This document shows positions 1 through 9,296 of a DNA stretch of 24,089 nt, one piece after another. The translations under genes were made by a program, and so were the position numbers. Each line of letters begins with the position of its first letter. Positions within the stretch are counted from its first letter, which is position 1. Source of the DNA: Bremia lactucae. Lineage: Eukaryota > Oomycota > Peronosporomycetes > Peronosporales > Peronosporaceae. The stretch covers positions 392,277-416,365 of the forward strand of contig NC_090621.1 in NCBI RefSeq assembly GCF_004359215.1, written 5' to 3'. The notes below the pieces were generated by a model, which saw only the letters and a program-made list of their open reading frames with translations, was not told where the DNA came from and did no database searches.

Positions 1-1043
1 GCAGAACTCATGCGTCTCGCACGCTGGTTCTTGCCATCGCCCTTTGGGAAGGGAGTCCTCTTGCTGGGCATTTTTGCCCCAGCAGGGACCCTGGCATAGC
101 AGCGAGCCATCATATGGCCGCGCTTGCCGCATTTAAAACAGACCACGTCTGCATTGCCCAACTCCATAGGAGTGGCATCTGTCCTCTCGGCCGACGGCTT
201 ATACCAAGCTGTCGCCGAGGCACTGTTGTAGGATTGCTCCTCAACTAAGGCAATTTGGATTGCCTCTTCCATCGTCGACGGCACCTTTCTGAAAAGGGCC
301 TGTCGCGATGGGCCATGCCGTAGTCCGTTCATAAACGTGGGCACCTTAATGTGCTCCGGAATCGGACCTACGGTTATGGATGCGGACAGCGAGCGCATCT
401 CTTGCACATACTCTTGCAGAGATCGCTTCGCCTGTCGCGCCCCAAAGAAGCGCGCCTGAAGCAACACTTCGTTGTTCGGCGGCTGGTACATGGCGCGAAT
501 CTTATCCTTAAAGATCGCCCATGAGGGGAACGCTTTTCTGTCCGCCATAAGCGCCGAGTAAGCCCACTCTGAGGCCTTACCGCGCAGATGCGACATAGCG
601 TACGACACCATCCGGCTGTCGTCCTCGATGAGCTGGGCGACACCACATTGCTCCACGGCTAAAAGCCAGTGGACAATCGTGTGCGCCGCAGTTCCATCGA
701 ACTTGGGCGGGTCCATCCGAATGGGCCTCGGCTGATGCGGCCGGGCAGAGAGCATCTCAACAGTCCTGTTGAGAGCCTCGCTCCGAGCCTGCTCATGCCT
801 CAGCTCATCCTGAGTCTGAGTGACGGACTCCGCCGCAGCATGGCTCTGTGCCTCGGACGCGGCCCTCCGCTGTCCGAGCACAAATGCCTCAAACTGCTCC
901 AACTGAGCAACATGTTGCTCAGGAGGACTACCCAGGAGCCTGGCCAGGGCTTGTTCACCAAGTCCCTGCGCCATTAGCCCTGCCACCTCCCGATGATGTT
1001 CGGAGAGGTGGGGAAAATGAGCCCAATCAATGTTGAGGCTCAT
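1..1043 (-). CDS. gag: Ty3/gypsy gag polyprotein, 3' part outside window
   Basis: An uninterrupted frame of 347 codons starts at the ATG complementary to 1041-1043 and runs off the left edge. It begins MSLNIDWAHF. A helical, Glu/Gln-rich N-terminal third is followed by a capsid-like region (residues about 115-270, with FDGTAAHTIVHWLLAVEQ and a Trp/Tyr-rich stretch) typical of the Retrotrans_gag family, then a CCHC zinc knuckle near residue 310 (CFKCGKRGHMMARC, C-x2-C-x4-H-x4-C) and a basic tail. The protein would form the particle that packages element RNA. It lies 57 bp inside its LTR, which has the same orientation. No stop or frameshift is visible, unlike every other LTR1-family reading frame here, so this is the youngest LTR1 copy. 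The start codon sits in a 7-bp stem-loop (1017-1023 with 1037-1043). The pol genes must lie to the left of the window. Confidence 0.88.
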   Translation of the reverse strand, partial: MSLNIDWAHFPHLSEHHREVAGLMAQGLGEQALARLLGSPPEQHVAQLEQFEAFVLGQRRAASEAQSHAAAESVTQTQDELRHEQARSEALNRTVEMLSARPHQPRPIRMDPPKFDGTAAHTIVHWLLAVEQCGVAQLIEDDSRMVSYAMSHLRGKASEWAYSALMADRKAFPSWAIFKDKIRAMYQPPNNEVLLQARFFGARQAKRSLQEYVQEMRSLSASITVGPIPEHIKVPTFMNGLRHGPSRQALFRKVPSTMEEAIQIALVEEQSYNSASATAWYKPSAERTDATPMELGNADVVCFKCGKRGHMMARCYARVPAGAKMPSKRTPFPKGDGKNQRARRMSS

Positions 1044-1079
1044 CCTCACGTACACACGCAGAGATGCGGGTCGTGGGAA

Positions 1080-1097
1080 GGATTTCAAGTGCTACCA
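1080..1097 (-). promoter_or_regulatory. Candidate tRNA primer binding site
   Basis: Read on the minus strand, the LTR ends in CCTACA. Two bases later comes TGGTAGCACTTGAAATCC. It begins with the TGG expected of a site pairing with a tRNA CCA end and lies directly between LTR and gag. The matching tRNA was not identified, so only position and first bases support the call. Confidence 0.4.
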
Positions 1098-1099
1098 AG

Positions 1100-1652
1100 T
1101 GTAGGCGGGCACGTCGTAATGCGGCCACGCTCTACTTAGCACACACCCTAGCACAGCGAGGAAGCGGTTTGCACCTGCTTCTCTTGCGTGCAGTGAGGTA
1201 GTTGTGGTGGGCGCGCAAGCGACCTCACCCAACACACTAAGAACTCTGGTGAAGTGACGTCACGGGAGCGGTAATCCGTCTCCTCGTGCGCACTTACCAA
1301 GTAGGTAGTAAATTTCAGACTGATTTATATTTAATAGAATTAAATACAAATACCTATTTTTACCAATTAAAATGATATCTCTATAGATATCATTTAATAT
1401 GTATTGCGAGCGTATCTTTATAGATACCTCGCGTAACTGATGACGCTAGCCGTCATCATGGATGACGCTGGGCGTCATCCCTCCTAATGTGAATGCACCC
1501 ATGTGCATCACATCCACAAGGGTTGGTCACAAATGTGCACCACACCCGAGTGTTGGGTCTAATTACTATTATTTAGTAATTGACCATCCCCTTAAGTACC
1601 AAATGTACTTAATGGGGACTGTGTAACATTAGGGCAACTCTAGCCCGTTACA
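1100..1652 (-). repeat. LTR1, 5' LTR of the gag element (553 bp)
   Basis: Minus strand, the repeat starts TGTAACGGGC and ends CCCGCCTACA (5'-TG...CA-3'). It is homologous along most of its length to 15634-16164, and in part to 4952-5384 and 9239-9274. It contains a chain of stem-loops: 1370-1380/1385-1395 (11 bp), 1439-1457, 1460-1480 (9-bp stem) and 1561-1568/1574-1581 (8 bp), plus weaker ones. The stem-loop unit at 1439-1480 is doubled here and single in the other copies. An 8-bp TGACGTCA palindrome lies at 1255-1262. The partner LTR lies outside the window, so no target-site duplication can be tested. Confidence 0.85.
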
Positions 1653-3030
1653 TCGTACGTCTAACTTTGGAGCATTTTCTATATAAATAGTTAATTCTTT
1701 TATTAATTTTCTTGTCCAAATACTCCAATGTTAACCACTTCGACTTGGGGAGCCACCTGGATTCTTCTCCGCCACCAACTATCGAAGCGGGCTCCGCCTT
1801 TAATGCTTTCCATTTTCAACAGTCGTACCTTAAACTCGGCTACATTTATTGGGTTGTATATAATGGTGCTCAATATGCAGGAATATTTAGATCCAAATAT
1901 TATTTCCTTTTAGAATTTTACTAACCATAAAATTCAGAAAATTAACGAGGTGACATAAAAAAGCGGCTACTTTCTAGAAGCGACAGTGTTTATTGAATTA
2001 GAAACTTCAAAATACTGGAGCTACAATTTGTATCTTGATTGCAAAAAGATGAACTCATATCAGCTTTTGCGCGAAAGATCCTTTGCGAACGTCGGATTTT
2101 TGAATGTATAGATCAAATGGTCTCATCCTTCTTCGACCTTCGCCCTTGCAGCTCGCCTTCCCTTTCAATAAAATCCAGTCTATACACAAAGTTCAATTTA
2201 TATTTACCAATTCAGCATACAGAAGTGTGCAATCACTGATTTACACAATTATTAACAGCCCCTTTCGCGTATTCGTGCTGTCACACATGGATTTTGTACC
2301 GTGTTTAGAATCCATATGTATAGACCAAACTTTCGCTTGCCATTGTTCTACTAAATGCACTAGCTCGCCGAACTGAGCCATTTAAGCAATCGCTTAAAGA
2401 AAAACTTGATTGCTCTATTCGCACCAGACTAAAATTGTCAGAGAAACATGGAGGTTTATTGCCATTAATTTTAAGCGCTGCACAAAAAATGATTGGAAAT
2501 GTAACGATTTTGCTGTTGCATCAACGAAACACGTCGTGTTGATATCACCGGAAACTTATAAGCCTGCCCTACGTATGGAATTTGAATGTTCAACAGGCGT
2601 TCCCACAAGAAAGTCGAATTATGTAAATAGTCGCCAAGTACGTCAGTGTCTGAGCCACTTTTCTGCCACACTCCGACCCGAAATTCCTATTGTATTTATA
2701 CTAGCTGCATCTCTGTAAAGAACGTAACATGCTTTAAAATCGGGTAATTTGGCGTCGAATAAACCTCGCGTATCCATCACAAAAGTGGACGTTGCAGACA
2801 AGGCATCTGCGACTTTCGAATCTTCTTGGTCTAGCGTTGCACAATGGCGACCAGGCACCAGATGTGTGGCCCAGCTGCAGCCGTGTCTTTGCAGCGAATC
2901 TTATTTTCCGCTTGGAGGCGCAACCTCTGGAGATCGTGGAAGAGAGTCAGTGTTCCACCCCTTTACAGTCTCCATCTGCTACACAGAGCCGTTTCCTTCT
3001 TCTTTTCATTGTCGTGCTGCAGACGACGCT
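1653..3030. other. Host-like sequence without a recognisable gene
   Basis: Between the LTR and the zinc-repeat gene there are only short overlapping frames on both strands (longest about 100 codons at 2410-2718 plus; 66- and 71-codon frames at 2471-2858 minus). None matches a family I know and their codon use is not consistent. A decayed minus-strand gene is possible between about 2860 and 2000, because two adjacent minus frames overlap at 2643-2671, but I cannot name it. Composition is moderately AT-rich. Confidence 0.4.
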
Positions 3031-3046
3031 GCCATTCTCACGTTCC
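3031..3046 (+). promoter_or_regulatory. Weak oomycete initiator-like element
   Basis: GCCATTCTCACGTTCC, inside a pyrimidine-rich stretch, resembles the oomycete initiator consensus (GCTCATTYYNCAWTTT) in its CATTCTC core but not in its last bases. It lies 20-35 bp before the ATG at 3066, where oomycete transcription starts are often found. It favours that ATG over the upstream in-frame one at 2844. Confidence 0.3.
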
Positions 3047-3065
3047 CTTTCTCGACATCACTGCT

Positions 3066-3851
3066 ATGGCGTTTCTCTCCGCTTCGAGACAATTGCCGTT
3101 TCGAGACGAGGACCGACCGTCGTCCTCCTTTCCCATCTTTGCGACACTAAGCCGCCTACCAAGTCTTTTTGCAACCCCCCACTTGACAGCAGTATTCCCA
3201 AAAGCAATTTTTGGGCGCTCACCTCGTCATGACTACATCAGCCCGCTGCTTGGATCCCAGATGTCACCACCGAAGGAAAAAGATCCTGTACGGCTGCCAT
3301 CGATCCGTACCATGATGGACCGTGATACTAGTCCCTGTAGCTCCACAGGGCTATATCCAATACATAAGCACTATATTGATTCCTACAAGCAACTAAATAA
3401 CATTCCAATGGTCTCGCATCCAGAATCCTTTGCCGCGGAGCTTAGCAATCGTCTAGTGGCAAGTGCCGTGAATACGCAGCCACGAAAGATATGTCGCCAA
3501 GTGAAGGCCGACATGACAAAACGCAATAGCCACGCCAAGCTCTGTGGTATTAAAGACTGCCGAAAGCGCGCGAAGGCTGGAGGATGTTGCATTGCTCATG
3601 GGGGTGGCCTCCGTTGTTCGGAGTCTGAATGCAAGAAACACGCCGTGAGTCTTGGACTCTGCATTAGCCACGGCGGAGGCAAGCGGTGCAATGTCAAGGA
3701 ATGTCACAACGCCTCCCGTAAGAATGGCGTGTGTTGGACGCACGGCGGCAAGCGACAGTGCAAGATCGACGGGTGCAACAAAGGCCCCAAGTCCGGTGGC
3801 TTTTGCTGGAGCCATGGCGGAAGGATGCGGAAGGATGGCGACATGTTTTAA
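3066..3851 (+). CDS. Cys/His zinc-repeat protein ('WRKY19-like' oomycete family)
   Basis: A frame of 261 codons from this start. The C-terminal third holds four tandem repeats of about 24 residues, each C-x4-C-x9-C-x2-H-G-G: CGIKDC...CCIAHGG, CSESEC...CISHGG, CNVKEC...CWTHGG, CKIDGC...CWSHGG. Each repeat supplies three Cys and one His, so a zinc-binding array is likely. Oomycete genomes carry many such proteins, often annotated by weak similarity as WRKY transcription factor 19; no WRKYGQK motif is present here, so DNA binding is only an inference. The N-terminal part is Ser/Pro-rich and probably disordered. In-frame ATGs lie at 2844, 3066 and 3261 (MSPPKEKDPVRLPSIRTMM). I chose 3066 because it has G at -3 and +4 and follows an initiator-like element; 3261 is a real alternative. 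No intron is needed, and the frame is unbroken to TAA. It is the only intact host-type gene in the window. Confidence 0.75.
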   Translation: MAFLSASRQLPFRDEDRPSSSFPIFATLSRLPSLFATPHLTAVFPKAIFGRSPRHDYISPLLGSQMSPPKEKDPVRLPSIRTMMDRDTSPCSSTGLYPIHKHYIDSYKQLNNIPMVSHPESFAAELSNRLVASAVNTQPRKICRQVKADMTKRNSHAKLCGIKDCRKRAKAGGCCIAHGGGLRCSESECKKHAVSLGLCISHGGGKRCNVKECHNASRKNGVCWTHGGKRQCKIDGCNKGPKSGGFCWSHGGRMRKDGDMF

Positions 3852-4951
3852 TCAAACCCGTTTTATTTATTGGTGTTTCGTACAGGATGTAATCGACTCA
3901 TCATTTCAAGTCGTGATGCGTCGACGTCACGGATCGGAATTGAAGTTCGTAACAGTTGCGCACAGCAAGCTGAAGGAGTTAGAATTGACTGTTACTGAAA
4001 GGTCGAGCTGCAGATAAACCGAATAGCTGCAGGCCCTGTCTTACAGATGTTTGATAGACGGTAAAGCTCGTGAGTTTTTTGAGTGAATGCTACATGTGGC
4101 GTTTCGCGCAGCATTTTCATGAGATAACAGCGCCAAAGCTGCCTTATCATCACAATATTAATGGTTGATTAATTATCGCTTAAAAGTGGGTTACTCTTTT
4201 ACTCCTCGTCTGCGAATGAAAAAAGGTAGACAAAAATGATCTTCACCATCAGTTCTCGCTAGCAAAAATGACTAATGTGCAAAAAATGCAAGAGCAGAAT
4301 GTCATCCTTTTGTGATGCGACCAATTTAGCAAATCAGGGAATCGTAATTCAGACCCGGATATCAATTTTAATTGTGAGATATTAATCCTTATAAATGATG
4401 TGGTTGTGGCTAATTATATAAAAGGTCCACAACTATTTTCTAAAAAAAAATATAACTTTTAATTTTAAATAAACCGCTCCTGCTCAAAATATTTCTCCGA
4501 AACCTTTTTTAAAATATAAAAACCTACTTTTAAATTCGCAAACATAAAATGTTATTACAACTTCTGAAAATATATTAATTGATATAAACACAACGCCAAA
4601 ACAACTATAAATAAAAAAGTTAAACAAAAATCCATGTAGGAAAAAATCTATAAAGAAAAAAATATGTGGCTTATGTCTAAACTTGTCGTAGGAGCCAAAT
4701 GTTGCGTTTCTCGCTGGTGGAGTGGTACTGCCAAATTTCATCAACCCGAGGATAGCTTTGCACCAGTCTGCCGTTAAGCAGCTTGCCAGTGGTTATTATC
4801 GATACTTGAAAGTGTTAACACCTTTCCTTTTACTACTATGGTGTATGGCATGAAAGAAGTTCCGGATACAGCATCAGTCAAAATAATCAATGGCCTTAAA
4901 TGGCAGGTAGCTGCAAGAATAGCACACTCAGGAGAAGCAAATCAGTTGATC
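3852..4951. other. Intergenic, AT-rich, no gene recognised
   Basis: This follows the zinc-repeat gene and ends at an LTR. From about 4140 it becomes strongly AT-rich with A runs. The 86-codon minus frame at 4484-4744 is rich in Phe, Ile and Tyr because of base composition and resembles no family I know. No RNA gene was seen. Confidence 0.4.
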
Positions 4952-5384
4952 TGTAACGGGCTAAAGTTGCCCTATGTTCATCCCCGATAAGCGCATTTTG
5001 TGTACTTAAGGCGATTGTAAATTGCTTAATTTTTAACTGAAGTAATTAGACCCACCACTTGGGTGTGGTTCACATTGTGACCCACCTTTGTGTATGTAAT
5101 GAACCTGAAGCCATTCACATTAACGGGGATGACGGCTAGCATCATCCAAAAAAATAATTATTAAAATCATACGCTCGCTATTCATATCAGTGCATATCTA
5201 CAGAAATTGCATTTTATGATTGGTTAGAATAAAAATTATACTTAATACGATTAAAAATAAATCAGTCCGCAAACTACTTCCTTGTTACCAAGTGCGCACG
5301 TGAACCCGAATTACCGCTCCCGTGACGTCACTTAAACTAGGGCTTCTACTCCGTTAGGTAAGGTCGCTTAGGTGCCGACCAACC
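4952..5384 (+). repeat. LTR1 copy of element A, 3' end divergent
   Basis: It begins TGTAACGGGC like the other LTR1 copies and follows the same order of landmarks: stem-loop at 5020-5047, the GATGACGGCTAG hairpin near 5130, the 5191-5211 stem, and the TGACGTCA palindrome at 5323-5330. Similarity stops near 5384; the last 150 bp or so of the family (through CCCGCCTACA) is missing. The five bases before it are TGATC; no matching duplication was located. Confidence 0.75.
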
Positions 5385-5409
5385 ATTGATGATTTGATTA
5401 AAAATAAGG

Positions 5410-5952
5410 ATGGCGACGAATAAGTCTGTGCGCGTGGGCCGTGAGGCCGCTAAGATGGCAGCTGCACGGATCAGTATAGTGTCAGTAAGGCAATGTTTCA
5501 GTAGACGCTAATGCGTCTGCTGCTGAGGGTATATCACCCCCATCTTCCATTGGAAGTGACTGGGGTATGCCATCTGTTGATGCCATTGCAGATGACATGA
5601 CAAGTCACCTGCTACACCAATTGTAAGTGACTGGTCCAAGTCACCAGCATTGCCCGACTCAGTGGCGACTGAGAAGGCCACCGAATCACCCGGGGCTGAG
5701 TCCATTAAACCTTTGGGTTTTAACGTGACTACCAAAGAGATGATGACGAAGTTTAAATCGTCGGACCTCTTTGGTGAAGAGTCATCACCAGATAACTCCG
5801 TGGGCGATGACCACTCTGGTGACGTTAGTATGCATCACCAAGAACTAAGTAGTCGCGGAACGAAATGTGCTGCAGGTAGTGCTACTTCTGGCCTTGCCAG
5901 TATGAGTTCCTCCGCAAGCATATACATGCCTGCGACGGTTGTCAACGGATGA
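5410..5952 (+). pseudogene. gag: Gag-like ORF of element A, broken
   Basis: Starts MATNKSVRVGREAAKMAAA, clearly homologous to the start of the copy at 16442 (MTTNKSVRVTREAAKLAAK). Several stops follow between about 5510 and 5620, after which a frame at 5650-5952 is open and continues the similarity (SPGAESIKPLGFNVT against SPGAESVKHLGSNVT at about 16680). The encoded N-terminal gag region is Ser/Asp-rich and apparently disordered. It sits 25 bp after the LTR1 remnant, with none of the LTR2 tail seen before the second copy. The stem-loop CTGGTGACGT...ACGTCACCAG of the copy at 16807-16832 is present but decayed here. No complete protein can be made. Confidence 0.7.
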
Positions 5953-7480
5953 AGCCTTATCCTTCAACCCCATATCCGTTAAAGCTTCTACCTGTTCCAA
6001 CAGGGCACTGGCAGTCTGATCGCCTTCGGATTCCAAAGACACTCAAACGGAAAAAAGTATTTCTTATGTTTGTGATCCAATTTAGCAAGATGAAATACGT
6101 CTTGTTGTAGTCCCACTACAGTCTTCGACTGTTTTCGTGTCTTTATTAGCACGATATTACGACTTCATGGTTTACCCGTAAGCTTTATTCGTGTAGACAC
6201 CCCCGCTTACAGCAGAGTTGACGATATGTGTTTATATCACTTGGAACACGGTTATAGATGCCAGCAAGTGATCATCCTGAGACGAATAGTCAGACGAAAC
6301 GTGGATATTGTGTCCTCCAAGAGAACTCGAGGTTACGTTCACTCATCCACGAGTTTGACTGAGTTTTGTCGATGGCGGAAATTATTATCAGCAACTCGAT
6401 GTCTTCTTCAACAACAAATATACCGTCATTCGTGAATTACTTACATCCATGAAACTATACATACCTGTTTTTAATGGAACTCTTATTCAAAAGGGATAAC
6501 TCGCTCGAGTACATTGACTCACCAGTCAATGTAAAGGATACTGATATTGGTCTAAACAACATCGGAGAAGACTATACCAGCAATAACAAAGAGGCTATTG
6601 CTAATTTTGAACTTAAGATGATGATTACTCAGCATCAATAATGGAAGTGTCAGTGAGAGCAATAATACTAGCATCAAAAGGAACAATTATACTTCTCGTA
6701 GTGCGCTTTGGGCTCACTGAAAACAAAGAAATTCGCGTCAACAAGAAAGTTCTTGCTAGACCGAAGAAGTCGTCCGTTTCGTTGATGATTCCATCGCTGG
6801 TGCGGTGGGCCGACAAAAACAAAATGCTGACAAAAGTGGAGGAGCAAATTCATGTTCATCTTTAGTGTTAATGACTTAGTCGTATCGTCAACGAGAAATC
6901 TACCTAAACATGAAGTGACAAATCTGGACAATTATAATTTATTGCCCCAGTACATCAGCTTGCTATGTTAAATGCATGGATCATCATTAGGCCCGCTTCA
7001 AAGCGCGACCGTTAAGGCAATGCATACACAATCAAACTTCCTCGTGCTATTTGCACGCTCCTATTACTCTAGTGCGACGATCTGCCAGTACTATCAGACG
7101 ACGCCTCATTCGGGTAAGAACTACACCGAAAGGTTTCAAGGCGGAAGCTAGAGTCCTTCGGTCTCAGGTCAGAGGTTTTATTGCAATCTTCAAGAACGAA
7201 ATATTGTCTCGAAGAACTTGACGCACCCATTCATCTCACAGTTATCGAACGCAACATCGCTCGGTATTTCGAATGACCGCGACAAACGTTATACTCTGTC
7301 GACAACAAATTACGTCAGCGTTGATCCACGTACTCCAGCAACTGAGAGAACGAAAATCTTATCATGATGATGATGAGGAGTCTAGCCTGACAAGTATGTC
7401 AAACCCGATTAACGCCTTCTCCACATCCATTGATGGAACTGAGAGGCGAGAAGCGCCTTCTAATTGAACGCTTCTTAAAA
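5953..7480 (+). other. Element A interior, decayed, unassigned
   Basis: This stretch lies between the gag-like start and the pol remnants of the same element. Short plus-strand frames occur (6226-6435, 6641-6865, 7273-7467) but none resembles a known domain. It is about 0.5 kb longer than the equivalent part of element B (16930-17935) and does not align with it by eye, so it may contain a foreign insert or be a more decayed gag body. Confidence 0.35.
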
Positions 7481-8280
7481 CCACCGCGAGTTGAAAGAGG
7501 TCCGAGCGAGTTATCTCGTCTGATAGCGAGGTAGCGAGGGTATCCACCCTCGCACGAATTGCACAAGACCTCAGTGTGAATATCCAACACATTGTGGAGT
7601 TAGATATCGACGGCTGTGCACAAGACAGGGTGGATGTTCTAGATCGACTAAGGAATTATTAGTAGAATACATTACTGTGGTAGCGCAACCTTAACTTGAG
7701 GCAGTTGGGAGGACACTCTTTAAAAAAACAATTGAGGGAAAGGTCCCCAAGAATCTGTGGCCAAACGTTCCCAGGCACCTTTAGAAATAAGTTCCAAAGA
7801 GAAGACTGATACACTAAATGTCTAAGTAAACACTGGATTAGATGTAGGCGCTTATACAGTTGATCTAAAAGCGTCTCTAACTTTAACTTCAGAGATAACT
7901 CCATTGCCAACCCTAAAGCCGAAATGGTTCTTGCGTGATCTGTGTAGTAACAAATTTAAGTAGATCTTCGTAGTGGCAAAGTCAAGCCAATCTGCGTACT
8001 CATCACAGCTTTCAACTACGTGGCCGATTCGGTCGGCAATAGTAGTTCTCATGAGAATGAATGGGTTCTGTTCAGCTTTTTGATGGACGCAAGTGTCCTC
8101 GATGAAAAGACTCGCATTGAACGTTTTACGTCCCGATCCTGGGCGTATTTGAAGACAAAATTCTTATATAAGGTTTTAAAAGAATTTAAGGATGTCTCCC
8201 CTGGCTCAGCACCGAGCGATTTGCCCTAAGATAAAGGCACTCGACACGAAATCGACTTAATACCAGGTTCAAAAAAAATC
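7480..8280 (+). pseudogene. pol: Gag end, protease region and RT N-terminus of element A, broken
   Basis: Aligns by eye, with many indels, to 18085-18720 of element B. Readable pieces are QHIVELDIDGCAQDRVDVLD (about 7585-7645), a stretch around 7870-7945 before RT, and the RT N-terminal segment at 8045-8228 (NEWVLFSFLMDASVLDEKTR ... LKEFKDVSPGSAPSDLP), followed out of frame by DKGTRHEIDLIPG. The latter is the conserved start of Ty3/gypsy RT (the '...LP..KGT.HEIDLVPG' block). Stops and frameshifts are frequent, so it is dead. It continues into the RT core below. Confidence 0.7.
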
Positions 8281-8416
8281 CTGAGTCAATAAGCAACGGT
8301 CATTGCCTAATCGACAATTTATTTCCCCCTTTGCAGCGGGCCATGTGAGGCGGTCATTTTCTCCACATAGCTCTCCGACCTTCTATGTAAGCACAGCAAC
8401 AGGATGATGACAGATT

Positions 8417-9237
8417 ATGCATGCCACTAATGAATTGAATAGTGCAACGGCACCGGCTCAAACGCATATACCACGTAAAGTCGGAATCATCGATGGTATG
8501 TCAAAAACTACCATCTTTTCGTCAATGGATCTGATGGATGGATTCTATCAGATCCTTATGCGTGAATAAGATATTTCGTTCACAGCAGTAAGCACCCCAA
8601 GCGGTATGCTAATGGAGCGGCTTGTCATGCCACCGGGACTTTATAATGCCTCTGCGACGTTTATCAGATGTGAGATCAATCTGTTGATATCGGTGCGGGA
8701 ATCGCACCGAGATTTTTTAATGACGCCTTCGTTAAGAGCGGAGCCGTGGACGGAAAGTCGAACGTTGAAATACATAGAACCCACGTCCGAAAAGCTCTCA
8801 CACTTATGCGTAAGCATAAGTTGTATGCAAATCTCAAGAAGTGTATATTTGCTGCAAGCGAAATACAACTTATTGGGTGCATCGCGGTTAAATTCGGTGT
8901 ACGCCCGGATCCAGAATTGGTCAAGGCAAATCAAAGATTTGCCTCCGCCAGTTGATGTAAAGGGACTTATAAAGTTCCCCAGTTTAGCGGCGTACCTACG
9001 CAAGTACTTACGCAATAATGCCGACATGACGGTACATCTTTCTTCTTTGTTAAGAAAATTGTAAAGTGGCCATGGAACGCTAATTGTCAGCGTTCTTTCA
9101 AGAATATTAAAAAAGCTAGATGCAATCGCCAGTCCTGGCGATTGCTGACCAAGACCGACCTTTACATGTGGTATGTGACGCCAGCGATTTTGCAATCGGC
9201 TGTGCATTAATGCAATATGATATATACAGCGCAGAGC
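8417..9237 (+). pseudogene. pol: Ty3/gypsy reverse transcriptase core and RNase H start, broken
   Basis: Conserved RT blocks appear in order: NSATAPAQTHIPRK, FSSMDLMDGFYQILMRE (8517-8569, then an in-frame TAA), FTAVSTPSGML, LVMPPGLYNASATF, the catalytic block, then in another frame HRTHVRKALTLMRKHKLYAN and AASEIQLIGC, then VDVKGLIKFPSLAAYLRKY and MTVHLSSLL, and finally the RNase H start RPLHVVCDASDFAIGCALMQ (9162-9218). At the catalytic site the normal F/Y-x-D-D is FFND (8713-8724), so the first Asp is lost. At least three frame changes and one internal stop make it inactive. It ends abruptly inside RNase H at about 9237, where an inverted LTR1 end begins. Several perfect stem-loops lie in this coding stretch. 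Confidence 0.85.
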
Positions 9238-9238
9238 G

Positions 9239-9274
9239 CGTACTGTGTAACATTATGGCAACTTTTGCCCGTAC
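9239..9274 (-). repeat. Truncated LTR1 end (first 36 bp, inverted)
   Basis: Read on the minus strand this is GGTACGGGCAAAAGTTGCC followed by ATAATGTTACACAGTAC, the start of LTR1 as found at 15635-15668, with a few substitutions. The rest of the LTR is missing and the sequence passes directly into the RNase H coding remnant of element A. It marks the outer end of the left inverted-repeat arm. Confidence 0.7.
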
Positions 9275-9296
9275 CACCATCCCGCCTTTTAAGAAT

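Noticed and set aside
374..977. Frames of 90-102 codons antisense to or shadowing gag
   Set aside because: They lie within the minus-strand gag frame, which shows a zinc knuckle and capsid features; the others show no domain.
1653..2860. A host gene with introns on the minus strand
   Set aside because: Neighbouring frames could be linked by introns, but no splice pattern or family resemblance was convincing.
3453..3815. 120-codon minus frame
   Set aside because: Antisense shadow of the Cys/His repeat gene; its openness follows from the repeated codons of that gene.
4484..4744. 86-codon minus frame rich in Phe and Ile, membrane-protein-like
   Set aside because: The DNA is extremely AT-rich with A runs; hydrophobic residues follow from composition, and no domain or neighbour supports a gene.
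8641..9207. 188-codon minus frame
   Set aside because: Antisense to clear RT motifs; no recognisable domain, no copy in other elements to show constraint.
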